The notes under the pieces were generated by a model. That model ran no database searches. It saw only the letters and a list, made by a program, of their open reading frames with translations, and had not been told where the DNA came from. Positions 1 through 10,900 of a DNA stretch of 64,000 nt are shown one piece after another (within the stretch, counting starts at the first letter, position 1; every line of letters begins with the position of its first letter). This stretch comes from Lumbricus rubellus (Eukaryota > Annelida > Clitellata > Crassiclitellata > Lumbricidae), in contig OX243816.1 of NCBI GenBank assembly GCA_945859605.1, positions 36,201,307 to 36,265,306 of the forward strand, given 5' to 3'. Made by a program: the position numbers and the translations under genes.

Positions 1-220
1 CAACTCGGCGCCTATGGCGATATCGATATCCATTTGATCAACTATTGTCCTACAAGACGTTGTAAACAGTCAGAGCCAAGTGGGTTCCCCAATATATTGA
101 CCATTATAATTATATCAACCTCCGAGATGAACGTGATTTTAATATAAAACCAATCTGACAATCTAGAAGTTTCAATGTGTTAGATTACCGCTCATATAGA
201 TGGCACGCCTACTTTAATAT
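1..220 (+). other. 3' flank of an upstream, out-of-window copy of the PAN-FReD gene unit
   Basis: This stretch aligns by eye with the DNA downstream of gene A (about 15310-15440) and gene B (about 25990-26130). Shared landmarks in the same order are 'attgtcct..aag', 'agccaagtgg', a run ending in 'cctc', and 'tttaat'. Nothing here is coding. It is best read as the 3' flank of one more tandem unit whose coding part lies left of position 1. Confidence 0.6.
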
Positions 221-362
221 TATTGACTTTAACTTTAGTTATATTTGACTTATCAGTTCATTAAATTTGAATTAAATCTAATGGATTAAACATGATGAAC
301 AGTCGATGTCGATTTGACAATAAAAAGCGTGTCATTATCGTCCATTCAAAGATAAAAGAATT

Positions 363-1075
363 CAGTGTTGTTGAAAGTATCGGACAAATGTAGGCCTACT
401 TAAGTAAAAGTAAAAGTAAAATGGATTTTAATTACTTAAGTAAAAGTAAAAGTATTCATCACAAATTTTACTTAAGTAAAAGTAAAAAGTAGCCCCTTCA
501 AATAATACTTTTTAAGTAAAAAGTAAAAGTACAGAGTCTTTCTATGAGCTTAACTCAATCGAATATTAACCTTCAAAAATACTAAATTCTCGAAATGGCA
601 CTTATCGTTGAGTCTAGTGTAGGCCTATACGCACGCTTCCGATTCATTGTTAGCACAATGCACAGCTGAAGAGTCGTTCTGCTGCAGAAATGGCAGTGCA
701 TCCAGCGTGCACCAACCATCGAAAATCTATTTTTAACTCTTTCCAGCTGGAATTGTTTTGATACCTATGCTGTTAATGGGGTCACGGGTGACCCGGTCCG
801 GCGGGAAAGAGTTAAGCATGCAAATTTGAATAGGCTGTCTTAGCTTAGCGAAACGAAATGTTAATTAGCGCATTGAAGTAACGAATATTGTAACGAGTGT
901 CACATAAATTGTAACGAAGTAAAAGTACTGAATAATGTGTGAATATGGGTAAAATTTTACTTCGTTGAAAGTAAAAGTATTTAATTTTTTCGATACTTCG
1001 TTACGTGTGAAAGTACTCAAACTTTTACTTAAGTACAGTAACGCGTTACTTTTACTTCGTTACTGTACAACACTG
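363..1075. mobile_element. Non-autonomous hAT-like element (MITE)
   Basis: The 713-bp element begins CAGTGTTGT and ends ACAACACTG. It is flanked by a perfect 8-bp duplication AAAGAATT (355-362 and 1076-1083). Both ends carry subterminal repeats of the type ACTTAAGTAAAAGTA, as expected for transposase binding sites. No transposase frame is present. An 8-bp duplication with CAG..CTG termini is typical of the hAT superfamily. Confidence 0.85.
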
Positions 1076-1277
1076 AAAGAATTCGGCGTTGGGATGATTC
1101 GTAAAAACGGGTGCAGAAATGGAATAGGATGAATTCATATCGTCTACAATAATTAACTATATTTAGTTTGGGTGTCGATCACTCGTAGATTTTAATCGGC
1201 TCAAAAAACCTTCCCAGTCTATCAATTCGCATTTTAATTTTATGTAGGCCTATATGTATTGCTTCAGATCGTTTATA

Positions 1278-1535
1278 TCATGGATTGTTGTCTGGTGGAC
1301 TCGGTCTTGCATCACGCTCCACACTATAATCGACAGGATTCAAATCTGGGCTGTTTGGTGGCCATAAGGTGGGAGAAATGAAGTCTGGCGTCTCTCTTGT
1401 CAGCATTTCGATGGCTTCCTTGGCTCTGTGGGCTGGGGGCACTGTCCTGTTGAAAAACAAAGAAGCCTTCTGGGACTAAATTTCTGATTACAGGTAGAAG
1501 ATGTAGTGACGGCAGAACTTCGCCAGCTCACAAAG
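1278..1535 (-). pseudogene. Decayed mariner-type transposase C-terminal fragment
   Basis: On the minus strand one frame reads GFFVFQQDSAP, the region of the second catalytic aspartate. After a frameshift another frame reads PAHRAKEAIEML and then WPPNSPDLNPVDY, the classic motif around the third catalytic residue of mariner/Tc1 DD(D/E) transposases. The frameshift and the lack of a complete N-terminal part show a dead relic. I see no terminal repeats that delimit it. Confidence 0.7.
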
Positions 1536-1739
1536 CCAAGAAAAGTGTGGGCTGGCCTGGACCAGAGGATAATCGACCACATGGGCGCCGACTCTGCGAG
1601 TTTATACTCCACCTCCACCCCAAGTTTTACCCACCCCATCCCCATTCCTCACCCATCCAGTCCGCCCCACCATTCCACCCCACCAAACCCCATAAAATGC
1701 TCAGCACATGAAATTTATTAAAAATGATGTTTCAGTCTG

Positions 1740-1840
1740 AGGGGGGAACTTGTCCGGGGGGATAATGTCCTAGGTAAAATGGGAGAATAATGTCCGGGTG
1801 GATAATGTCCGTGGAAATAATGTCCTACAATTGTCAATAG
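1740..1840. repeat. Degenerate tandem repeat of GGATAATGTCC
   Basis: The motif GGATAATGTCC, or close variants such as 'gaataatgtcc', recurs about five times at intervals of 15-25 bases. It has no coding capacity and no terminal repeats. Confidence 0.5.
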
Positions 1841-2209
1841 TAACACCCAGGTCACGGACATTTGCCACGAAAGTAAATTGAGGAAAGCGGTTGGTAAGTA
1901 AAGCGTAATCAAGCTTATCAAGCTGATGACGAGTGTCCATCCATACAGATCAACTGAGAGACGATTTGAAGACATCCAACAATTATTGAGATCAGCCGAA
2001 AGACATTCAATAGACTGACAGAGAGCAAGTTGTTGGGATGAGGAGCCATGAACAAAAGTTTCGACATCATCAGCATAAAGGTGACCAGAGGCTGAGTGTT
2101 TATTATACTGTGTACAAAGTCAAGTTAGAATTATATAGGACAACATGCCCGCATAGGACTAGGCCTAAGGCTGGCCAATGGCCATCATCTTGCTTGGTTG
2201 ACATAGTTC

Positions 2210-2660
2210 CTATTAGAAATATTCGTGAGTTTGCCAAATTTATGAGCGTTTAAAATGGAGCACCGAAAATTGAACTTTCCAACATGCAACAGCTGAATGT
2301 AAGCGAAGACACTCGGCTTCATATCCGCAGCTGTGGCCGCCTAGCAGTCCAGATCTCGAACCGGGTACATGTACCGGAGTAGCGCGTTTTTCGTTCCTGT
2401 ATTCATGACATCGATAACCGTAGGGCGCGTCTGATTGAAGAGTGACAGCTGTTTGACCAGGTGATCATCGACCTGACCATCAAACAGTAGCGTCTATGTC
2501 TACGGCTGTGTGTTCGTGAATAAAAAGAACATTTTGACCACCATTTAGAGCTGAATTGCGCTTCCTTTCAGCTTTTCCATGTTGGAAAGTTGCATTTTTC
2601 GGTGGTGCACCTCAAACGCTCATAAATTTGACAAACTCAAGAATATTTCTAATCGGCTTT
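2210..2660. mobile_element. MITE-like element with long terminal inverted repeats
   Basis: About 70 bases at 2213-2285 recur inverted at 2578-2655. Shared blocks include TTAGAAATATTC, 'aatttatgagcgttt' and 'aactttccaacatg'. The central 290 bases are non-coding. I could not define the target duplication, so the superfamily is unassigned. Confidence 0.6.
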
Positions 2661-3360
2661 AGGATATCGTGTAAATATGGTCACTGTTGTTGTGTTTAAA
2701 ATGTCAGACAAATCCTAAAAGTTTTGACCGAGTTATGACACTCTTTGTTGTGGTCTACTTTATCGTGGACACAGTGTATATGCATCTATAGGCCTACTAA
2801 AGTTAAGAGGTACTGTACAGACAACAACTGCGCCTAAACTCTGGAGTTTTATAGGCTATTATTAGCCTATTATTATGGTATAGCATCATGATGATTTCTC
2901 GTTATGTTTGTCCAATATCCTCCGAAGATAGGCCTCCGTGCTGAACTTCAAGACAATGAATGAAAGCAGTAAAGAAAGCAAACTCAAGTTTCGATAATGA
3001 TAAGAAGGACAATTATAATAACCAGAAACAAGTATTCAATTCTGAGATTGTAAAGTATAGGCCTAACTATACTTAGGCCACATTATGGAAAACTAACTCC
3101 AGGTAACTATTGGAATTCATACCTGAAAGAGAACATGAAAAACTGAGGAATGTGAAAAAAGAACTGCCCGGTACAGCAATGCCTCGGGATTACAAGGGTC
3201 TGAGATGAACGAATAAATAATAAGAATAATTTCGGTGGCCTTTCGAGGCACTTTAGCTGAGCTGAAACCAGAGGAGATATTACAATAGCTATTGCTTACC
3301 TAGTTTATTGTACTTCCTATTAGCATAATTATACTGATGTTGTTTGTTGAAGATATTAAA
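2660..3360. other. Spacer without recognisable genes
   Basis: AT-rich DNA with several TAGGCCTA octamers. No splice-bounded exon, transposon terminus or RNA gene was recognised before the microsatellite at about 3367. Confidence 0.4.
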
Positions 3361-3364
3361 AGGA

Positions 3365-3366
<2 letters not shown>

Positions 3367-3433
<67 letters not shown>
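3367..3433. repeat. (AAT)n microsatellite, left junction of a retrotransposon
   Basis: About 22 AAT triplets run directly into the retrotransposon reading frame. A matching (AAT)n tract follows the element at 5791-5821. The arrangement is that of an insertion inside a pre-existing AAT microsatellite. Confidence 0.9.
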
Positions 3434-5713
3434 CGTATTTTGTGCGATCAAAGTCATCCTGCACCACAGAATGAGGAGAACCTAAACATTCTCCTTGAGA
3501 AGCACCCGGTGGACCCCGACCCAGATGAATTGCTACATCTCCCGGACCCAAAAGCCACCACCCCTCTTCAGATCACAGAGTCCGAGGTGATGGAAGCAAT
3601 TCGCTCGTTCCCGTCGGGTTCTGCGGGGGGGCCAGATGGTTTTCGCCCTGGACATCTCTTGGATCTTGTGAACCATCGCGAGTCATCTGCTGAATTGCTG
3701 AGTGTGCTAACCGACTTCGTCAACCTCCTGTTACGCGGCGGCTGCCCCTTGGAGGTGAGGCCCATTCTGTTTGGGGGCAACCTCATCGCCCTGTCCAAGA
3801 AGGCAGGTGGCCTTAGGCCCATCGCCATCGGTTACGTCTGGAGACGTATCGCAGCCAAATGTGCTAACAAATTTGCGGTGGGCAAGTTAACATCCTTTTT
3901 TGCCCCGCTGCAGGTTGGCATTGCCACGCCTGCTGGTTGCGAAGCGGCGGCACATGCAGCTCGTAGGTTCATCACTGAGCTACCCGATGATCATGTTTTT
4001 GTCAAGCTTGACTTCGCCAACGCTTTTAACAGCCTGCGTCGCGATGTCATGCTGAAGGCCGCGCTGGAAACTATACCAGAAATTTACCGTTTTGTCCATC
4101 AAGCTTATGGGACTCTGCTTAGGTTTGGCCAATTCTCAATATCTTCACAAATGGGGCCCCAACAAGGTGACCCTCTCGGTCCTCTACTGTTTTGCCTGCC
4201 TCTGCAACCCATTCTACGCTCTTTGCAGTCGACATTCCGACTAGGATACTTGGACGACCTGTCTTTGGGAGGCCCTGAGGAGACAGTAGCTCGGGATGTC
4301 GAACTGATCCACGATCGCGGTGGTGCAATGGGTCTTCATCTAAACGCCGGCAAATGTGAGTGGTACTCACACAGTGGGGGCTTCGGGGACAATCACGGCT
4401 GGTCGGATTTCCAGCGTCTGGACAGAGACTCGATGATTCTACTTGGGGCACCCCTCTTCAAGGGACAGGCATTAGACGCTGCGCTTGAGCAACAATGTGG
4501 GCTCTTAAGCGATGCCATCAAAAACCTGCAGCACTTGTCTTCTCAAAGCGCCCTCATACTTTTAAGATCTTCATTTGGTGCGCCTAGAATCAGTCATCTG
4601 CTCCGTTGCTCCCCTTGTTCTGACCACTTAACCTTGGAAAGGCTTGATAACATCATGAGAGATGGCCTTGAATCCATCGTAAACATCAAGCTGGACAACA
4701 CCCAATGGCTGCAGGCCACGTTGCCCATCAGACATGGCGGCCTGGGCGTGAGGAGGGTTGGATCGCTGGCTTCTTCTGCAAACATGGCATCAGCTGCGAC
4801 AACCCTTGCACTCCAGTCAGCCATTCTTGGTCTCAGCTCAGCGGCGTCTGATCCGCAATTGGGTGATATCTTGATGGCCCGTAGGGATACACTTCCATCG
4901 TGTGTCGATCCGTTGCCGGCTAAACAGGTAACTTGGGACAAGCCAGTGATCGAAGCAGACAAATTGGCAGTTTGGAGCAACAGCAATAATCCAACTGACC
5001 GAGCACGCTTGCTGGCTGTGAGTTCCCCTCACTCCGGCGACTGGTTGACAGCCCTTCCAATCCCATCGTGCGGCCTCTGTCTCAGCAATGAGGCAGTGCG
5101 CGTGGCAGTTGGCCTTCGGTTGGGTCTGAGTCTCTGCAGCCCACATCAATGTGGCTGCGGTTCTCTGGTGGGCCCCGATGGCCAACACGGTCTCGCATGT
5201 AGATTGGCTTTTGGGCGTTCCCTTCGTCATCACGCCATCAATGACATAGTCTGGCGGGCTTTGCAGAGAGCCGATGTCCCAAGCACCAAAGAGCCGTCTG
5301 GTCTGTCTCGCATAGACGGCAAGAGACCTGATGGGGCCACATTGATCCCCTGGGCGGCAGGCAAACATCTGGCCTGGGATGCTACGGTAGTCCACACCTG
5401 CGCGGCATCCTACATCGCTCACACAGCGAATGCGGCGGGTGCTGCTGCGGAACAAGCCGCCGTACGTAAAACCGAAAAGTACGCGGGGCTACCATCATCA
5501 CACATCTTTGTTCCCATTGCCCTGGAAACACTGGGTCCCATCAACTCTGCCGGACTCAGTTTCATCCGCGAGGTTGGTCAGCGTCTCTCGGTCATTTCTG
5601 GTGAGCCGCGAGAAGCAACTTTTCTCTTCCAGCGCATTTCCATCTGTCTGCAGCGCTACAATGCCATCGCTTTTCGTGGTCCCTTTAATATTGTCACGGA
5701 GGACGAGGCCTGA
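3434..5713 (+). CDS. Reverse transcriptase with C-terminal PD-(D/E)XK-like endonuclease (5'-truncated)
   Basis: The frame encodes about 759 residues from the microsatellite junction to the TGA at 5711-5713. Its true start is missing, and a run of asparagines before it is only the translated AAT tract. Counting from 3434, reverse transcriptase motifs are GGPDGFRPGHL (about residue 65), LRPIAIGYVWRR, LDFANAFNSLRR with the first catalytic Asp near 193, GPQQGDPLGPLLF, and YLDD with Asp 274 and 275. The C-terminal part has a C-x-C-x9-H-x3-C cluster (about 574-590), then RH, then KRPDG (Asp near 633) and WDATV (Asp near 649). This order resembles the zinc-knuckle plus restriction-like endonuclease of R2/R4-type LINEs. 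The second copy reads WDVKV, giving the expected D-x-K, so this copy may be impaired. No APE endonuclease domain is visible. The frame is otherwise intact, so the insertion may be fairly recent. The clade is not settled. Confidence 0.85.
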   Translation, partial: RILCDQSHPAPQNEENLNILLEKHPVDPDPDELLHLPDPKATTPLQITESEVMEAIRSFPSGSAGGPDGFRPGHLLDLVNHRESSAELLSVLTDFVNLLLRGGCPLEVRPILFGGNLIALSKKAGGLRPIAIGYVWRRIAAKCANKFAVGKLTSFFAPLQVGIATPAGCEAAAHAARRFITELPDDHVFVKLDFANAFNSLRRDVMLKAALETIPEIYRFVHQAYGTLLRFGQFSISSQMGPQQGDPLGPLLFCLPLQPILRSLQSTFRLGYLDDLSLGGPEETVARDVELIHDRGGAMGLHLNAGKCEWYSHSGGFGDNHGWSDFQRLDRDSMILLGAPLFKGQALDAALEQQCGLLSDAIKNLQHLSSQSALILLRSSFGAPRISHLLRCSPCSDHLTLERLDNIMRDGLESIVNIKLDNTQWLQATLPIRHGGLGVRRVGSLASSANMASAATTLALQSAILGLSSAASDPQLGDILMARRDTLPSCVDPLPAKQVTWDKPVIEADKLAVWSNSNNPTDRARLLAVSSPHSGDWLTALPIPSCGLCLSNEAVRVAVGLRLGLSLCSPHQCGCGSLVGPDGQHGLACRLAFGRSLRHHAINDIVWRALQRADVPSTKEPSGLSRIDGKRPDGATLIPWAAGKHLAWDATVVHTCAASYIAHTANAAGAAAEQAAVRKTEKYAGLPSSHIFVPIALETLGPINSAGLSFIREVGQRLSVISGEPREATFLFQRISICLQRYNAIAFRGPFNIVTEDEA

Positions 5714-5758
5714 TTTTCTTTACATTGAATAACAGCTCCTATCATAATTTTTTGAAAT

Positions 5759-5783
5759 CCCGAGGGATCCTAGGTACCTCGGG
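5759..5783 (+). other. 3' UTR stem-loop of the AAT-targeted retrotransposon
   Basis: CCCGAGG and CCTCGGG form a perfect 7-bp stem around an 11-base loop, 45 bases after the stop codon and just before the AAT tract. It could be the structure recognised by the element's own reverse transcriptase; that role is inference. A similar stem was not found in the copy at 57126-58048. Confidence 0.5.
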
Positions 5784-5790
5784 TAAAAAA

Positions 5791-5821
<31 letters not shown>
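5791..5821. repeat. (AAT)n microsatellite, right junction of the retrotransposon
   Basis: About ten AAT units follow an A-rich end directly. Further interrupted AAT/ATA runs continue to about 5890. Confidence 0.85.
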
Positions 5822-5824
<3 letters not shown>

Positions 5825-6329
5825 TTTAACAAAAATAAAATAAAATAATGATAATGATAATAATGATAATAGCTTAATAATAATATATTTAATCTTTCTG
5901 CCCAAAATTGTTAAACACGCGACCCGGTTGAGACCCGCCACCAGCAAGTCACGAAAATCAACTCAGACGCCGACAGACCCGGTTCACTTTCAACCCTGAG
6001 CTGTGCTATGTGGAATAGACATGTTATAGTTCAACCGTCAACGACGCTGTCATTTCGAAGATGATTAGTGTCGCCATCCTCCTTATTCAGGCTTACGACT
6101 GGCACTGGCAAAGAACAACCAGTGTCAGAGTTATATGCATGTCGAATAGGTTCCAACTTATGTTTATGTAGATCTAACGGTGGGCGTACACGTTTTTCTA
6201 TAGAGACCGCATATAAAGGACTAGCTTCGACCCGGCTCCTTTTTCAATGAATTGATCCGATGGAATCTTTCTTAGCCGCTTCTTGTCCATTTAGTTATTT
6301 CAGTTAAACGACACTGCAGCGCTATAGTA

Positions 6330-6602
6330 AAGGGCGGATCCAGGGGGGCCAATCCGGCCATGCCCCCCCCCCCATTTAGAAATGCCCATGTATCGTGGCC
6401 CCCTCCCCGTTTTTTTCAGTGGCTGCTGAAATGGTATGATTTTCCCGAAAATTTGGCCGGATGACTAAAAAAAAGGTCATCAACTTTTTCGGCGGATACG
6501 AAAGAAAAATTTTCCACCCAAGGCCTACAATTATTTTTCCCGAACCCAAGACCAAGAATTTTTGGCCCCCCCTCGTCCAAAGTTTCTGTATCCGCCCTTG
6601 TA
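6330..6602. mobile_element. MITE with AAGGGCGGAT termini
   Basis: The left end AAGGGCGGATCCAG and right end CTGTATCCGCCCTT are inverted copies of each other. The inside carries C-rich and G-rich runs and the motif 'cccgaaaatttggccggatgac' split by A/T runs, which also occurs in the elements at 22469, 34616 and 58473. Target duplication is unclear: 'tagtaa' occurs on both sides. Confidence 0.6.
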
Positions 6603-7122
6603 GTAAAGATCATTAGCGTCACTGTATGCCTCTATCCGGGCTTAGTACTGGCACGGTCGGTCAGAGTGCGTAAACACTGGCAGAGTTTGCTTGTCCTTTG
6701 AATGTGCGCCACGACATATTTTAAGGACCCTGTGCACGGATTGTCAATAATGGTCGAGATCGATAGCTTGTGATTGTTTCACATCGCGTGAACGAATAAC
6801 GAACGGTTCCCACATGTGTGATTCCCACTTATTATAGACTGCATGCATTGTGTCGATCGGTCATCACATAATCCTTGAAGCCACAGTAACTGAGGCGTGA
6901 AAATAAAGCGTCAATATTTATAGGTCTACGTAACTATTAAATGCGTTGGATTCCACAGACTGATTCACCTCGGTAAATGAAACTAAATCGATCGGCATCT
7001 AGAAAAGACGAAGCCTGCAGATCAATATCAACACTTGAGCATTTAATTCAGATTAAAGAAATTAATATTCTATACGTTACTGCTTCAGCTGGGGGATAGC
7101 AAGAGTGGAAGGGAAAAATATA
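6603..7122. promoter_or_regulatory. Upstream region of gene A
   Basis: No gene is visible. The right end (about 7085-7120, 'gggggatagcaagagtgga') matches the upstream DNA of gene B (about 23020-23045) and gene C (about 30545-30570). It therefore belongs to the conserved proximal flank of the gene family and probably to its promoter region. In gene A this flank is separated from the start codon by the inserted element at 7123-7570. Confidence 0.45.
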
Positions 7123-7570
7123 CACTGTGGCTGAAAAAAATAAGGTAAACTACTATTTTTCATAGATCTCTACTGCCTCAAATTTTCTTAATATTTGGAG
7201 AATTGAACCAACAATAATATTATCATAATTATAATAATTATCATATTATGATTCCAATATATCATGTCATAAATTTGAACGGATAGTAAGATATGAATAT
7301 TTCAACTTCATCTGCTAAAATTTAAGTTGACGAGCCCTGCGCGTAATGGAGATTCCTTGGACTGCGCGTACGCGGCAGTCTGGTACGGTGTCCATTGCTG
7401 TTTTAACGAAGCACCTATTTATCGATATGTTTAAATCATATTGTAAGTTCAATTCTCTAAGCTACCTGTCGGGATGGTTTCACCGTTTCAGTATTTTTAA
7501 TAATTACCAGGCATTATGGATTTAGGCTGTGAAAAACAGTTTGGCTTACTTTTTTTATTGAATCACAGTG
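7123..7570. mobile_element. Tc1/mariner-type MITE in the gene A promoter flank
   Basis: The element starts CACTGTGGCTGAAAAAAATA and ends with the inverted copy 'ttttattgaatcacagtg', flanked by TA on both sides. Paralogous flanks of genes B and C run straight through the site ('gatatatatttgagtgac' against 'aaaatata' + 'gatgtgagtgac'), which gives a natural empty site. It has no coding capacity. Confidence 0.8.
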
Positions 7571-7638
7571 TAGATGTGAGTGACAATCCTTGCTGCATTT
7601 ACTAACCGGCCTTACTCGTCAACACGTTTTCATTCAAA

Positions 7639-7941
7639 ATGATTGTCGTGTCTATGTGGATTATAACCGGACTGCTCAAGTTCCTCACGGTGGAAGGAGA
7701 CCTTTCAACCAGCCAATACTCCCAAGTTGCAGATAACGGAAGTCAACCGGTTTGTTCCGTAAACGCGCCCTCTGCTGTCGTCTATGGTGTTCGGCGTCGA
7801 GTGAGTTGTCTGTTGGAACACTGTGTGCCAACCAAAGCCTGTCTTTCATCGAACTACTACGCAGACACCGGGAAGTGCGAACTCTTCCATTACCCTCCAA
7901 CTGATTTCTTCAGAACTGATGAAGGATGCACAACTTACAAG
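7639..7941 (+). CDS. Gene A exon 1: signal peptide and PAN/apple-like module
   Basis: The exon is 303 nt from ATG to the donor AAG|GTAATT (phase 0). The core pattern C-x4-C-x5-C-L-S-x-N-Y-Y..G-K-C-E-L is a PAN-type signature. Exon 1 of genes B and C is exactly the same length. Confidence 0.85.
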
Positions 7942-10900
7942 GTAATTATTAGGTAGAAGTATTTTTTTACTTTTCTAATTATAGGCAGGTTAAATTAAAT
8001 GCTCTTTTATTGAGCGCCTCAATTACATGACATACTATTCTCTTGGATCGACGAAAGGTTCAGCTGAATTACAAACGAAATGATGCATCAATGAACCAAC
8101 AACATGAGGGCAAACTCCCAGTAACATACAAATCAACAGGAATCGTCCATCGTGCTTATATAATAATAAGTAGGCCGATACGTGTGCAGTGCAAACTGCA
8201 TTATGTATTGCCAATGGAATAGTGTATTAGAATTTGTAGTAAAAAATGCATATATTGAGCACGAGGTTCAAGCGTCAGATGAAGTAGAAACGTGAAATTG
8301 TTTAAGCTTTTTAGTTAATCTTAAATTAACCTTATTATGGCAAATGGTGCATGATCTGATTTAATGAAAACTCTAATGCAGAACGCTGTTGGGTACGACT
8401 TTAAAAGAATTCTTTTAATGGACATTGGTGTAATTCAGCGCTGGCAACTTGGATTTCTTTTTGTATCAACTCAGAATCTCTCTATGGTAACGTTTTTCTA
8501 TGCTATGCATAAAACCTCCCCACCGGATAATTTACATATTGCTTTTGATGGTATATCCATTAACCAGATGACCTCAACCAAGTTTTTAGGCACTATTATT
8601 GATTCTCATTTGAATTGGAAAGAACATATTTCACAGATTGCCAAAAAATTAGCTAAGAACATAGGTATACTACGAAGAATACGCCATAACTTGCCTTCGA
8701 ATATCCTCACTAACCTCTATTATACGCTTGTCTATCCGTATTTTTCATACTGTAATATCTCTTGGGGTGTTAACTATTCTCAAACTCTCCAATGCTTGGT
8801 TGTACTTCAGAAATTGGCCATAAGAACTGTCTACCATATACATTGGAGACTTAGTACCAAGGACACCTTCAAAATTAACCGTATATTAACTATATTGGGC
8901 ATCAATAGGCTCCAAATTGGCCTCTTTATGTATCGGTACCACAATAATTTGTTACCACCTTGTTTTAATAATTATTTTAAATTGGCGTCCTCTGTGCATC
9001 AACATTACACTAGACATGCAGCTGATTACCAACCTGATTTTGCTAGAATCAATCCGAAGCTATTTTCCATTAAATGCCAGGGCCAAATCACATGGAACTC
9101 CTTACCACTAGATATAACCTCCCTTCCAACTTTGAGCAGGTTTAAGAGAGCTCTTAAGTTATATCTAACTGAAGAATGATCAATGAACTGTATTAACCTG
9201 AGATCTTTCTTTTAAAGGATTCTGGTGCATGATCTGACTTGCAGAGTATCATACAGTGTTTCCCTTTTGCCACAGCTGTTCTGACCTTTGTTTGCTAATA
9301 TGATCACTTTAGTTTGGAAATCTCAAGCTTGTTTTTCTTTTTCTTTCTTAACTGACTAGCAGTACCCATATGTTTGCACTGAGATAATTAGTTAAGCTAT
9401 ATGTATTGAATCTGTTTACAATATCTGATCTGCCATTCCACCAACGATTAATTGATACTGGGGTTCCTCTGATAGCGGGACTTGTCCCTTTGGGGTTCCC
9501 CTTTAAGTGCTCAACCGTATGCGATCCTTTGCTTTATAATGTACTGTTTATTCTTATGATACGCTGTTTATTCTTTCTGTTATGTTAATCATTAATGTTA
9601 ATGCTATTATTCTGTTTTGTTTTGTCTTGATCAATGTGCAACGGTTGTTGCCTTAATAAAATGGTATTTGATTGATTTGATATTTGATGTGATTGTTGAA
9701 GTTTATCGGTTTAACCATCCAAGTTATCAGACTCGACCCTATAATTATAGGCCAAGGCGAACGCGTTCATGGGCCACGCGCTGCTAACCATAATTTTTTT
9801 ACTGTGATGACATTGAAGACTGGTAAAACATATCTCGTTCGCTTAACATAGGCCTACTTGCTCTCTCTGCTCAGCTGCACAATGCACAAGTGCACATGCA
9901 GGCAGAACTTATTTTTCCCGATAGCTGACTGCAGCAATCAGGCAGCACCGTGCTTTCCCAGTGGCTGGCCCTGCGCCATAGAATAGGCTCCCTTCTGCGT
10001 GACACCGGCTCTAGCACGGCAAAAAGCACAGTTGTGAGTTTAATTTATTTAAAATGCTTAAGTTAGAGCCCCAGGAAGCAGAAGTAGCTCCTGTGGAAGC
10101 CCATTCGAAACAGCTGGGCCACCACGAAAAGGCTTCATTTTGAATGGTTGTAGTTCGTGCGAATGGAACCAGAAGCAGTATACCTTCTGTGCAGAACGGA
10201 AGGTCGATGGTCTTAGATACATGTGGAGCAACAGAACTAGTAGTCTGTAACGGCTGTGGCCAATCTCTGTTTGTATGTTGATTGCCATAGCAAACTAACA
10301 TCGTCATAGCAGGTGAACAAAGACTGGACAGAAAGGGCCGTATTGAAGGTACGCAGCGAACCAAATAATATGAATAGACCATGATCAAGTTGAGGACAAT
10401 CAGTGTCAATCAGACGGCTATGTAATTCCATTAGAGCCGTTTCCGCTAGAACGTGTTCGGATAATTGTTGTTATTGTGATGTGCAAACATGATGCGCAGA
10501 TTTCAATGGGTATAGCCGGCCCTATACCATTATATTAAAGCTCAGGCGTATTCTTATAGCGCGCGTGTTACAACGGATCGTTTAACGCAATTTCAATAGG
10601 TACATATGCAGCCTGCAGACCTATCCACAATGCACTCATTTGAAAGGATCTTTTGCGCAATTATTGCTCGCAAAACTACAGTCAGAATAATATTTAATAA
10701 TTTATTAATGGTTTTTGTTTGCAGAAACGCAATTCACCAACCACTCTCAGTTTTTGCATCGGAGGTTCGTCGTATAAATGTCTTTGTTTTATGATTGCCT
10801 GTTTTTACTATGATCATGATCCTTAGACGTCCCTCATTACCTATACATGTTTCGTGCTCTTACCCTGCCTCTCCTCTCTGCATTTCTCTCTTTTGTTCTG

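Larger units (their letters stand above)
3434..5790 (+). mobile_element. 5'-truncated non-LTR retrotransposon inserted in (AAT)n
   Basis: The element body is about 2.36 kb between two AAT tracts. It contains one long frame (to 5713) and a short 3' UTR with a perfect 7-bp stem-loop (5759-5783) just before the right tract. There is no LTR, and the start of the element is missing, as expected for target-primed reverse transcription that stopped early. A second, shorter copy of the family lies at 57126-58048 on the minus strand, also between AAT tracts. Confidence 0.85.

Noticed and set aside
3344..3433. Poly-asparagine N-terminus of the retrotransposon protein
   Set aside because: It is the translated (AAT)n tract with a TTG start. 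The element is 5'-truncated, and this is not its real beginning.
4119..5455. Minus-strand open frames over the retrotransposon
   Set aside because: Shadows of the reverse transcriptase frame, without domain features.
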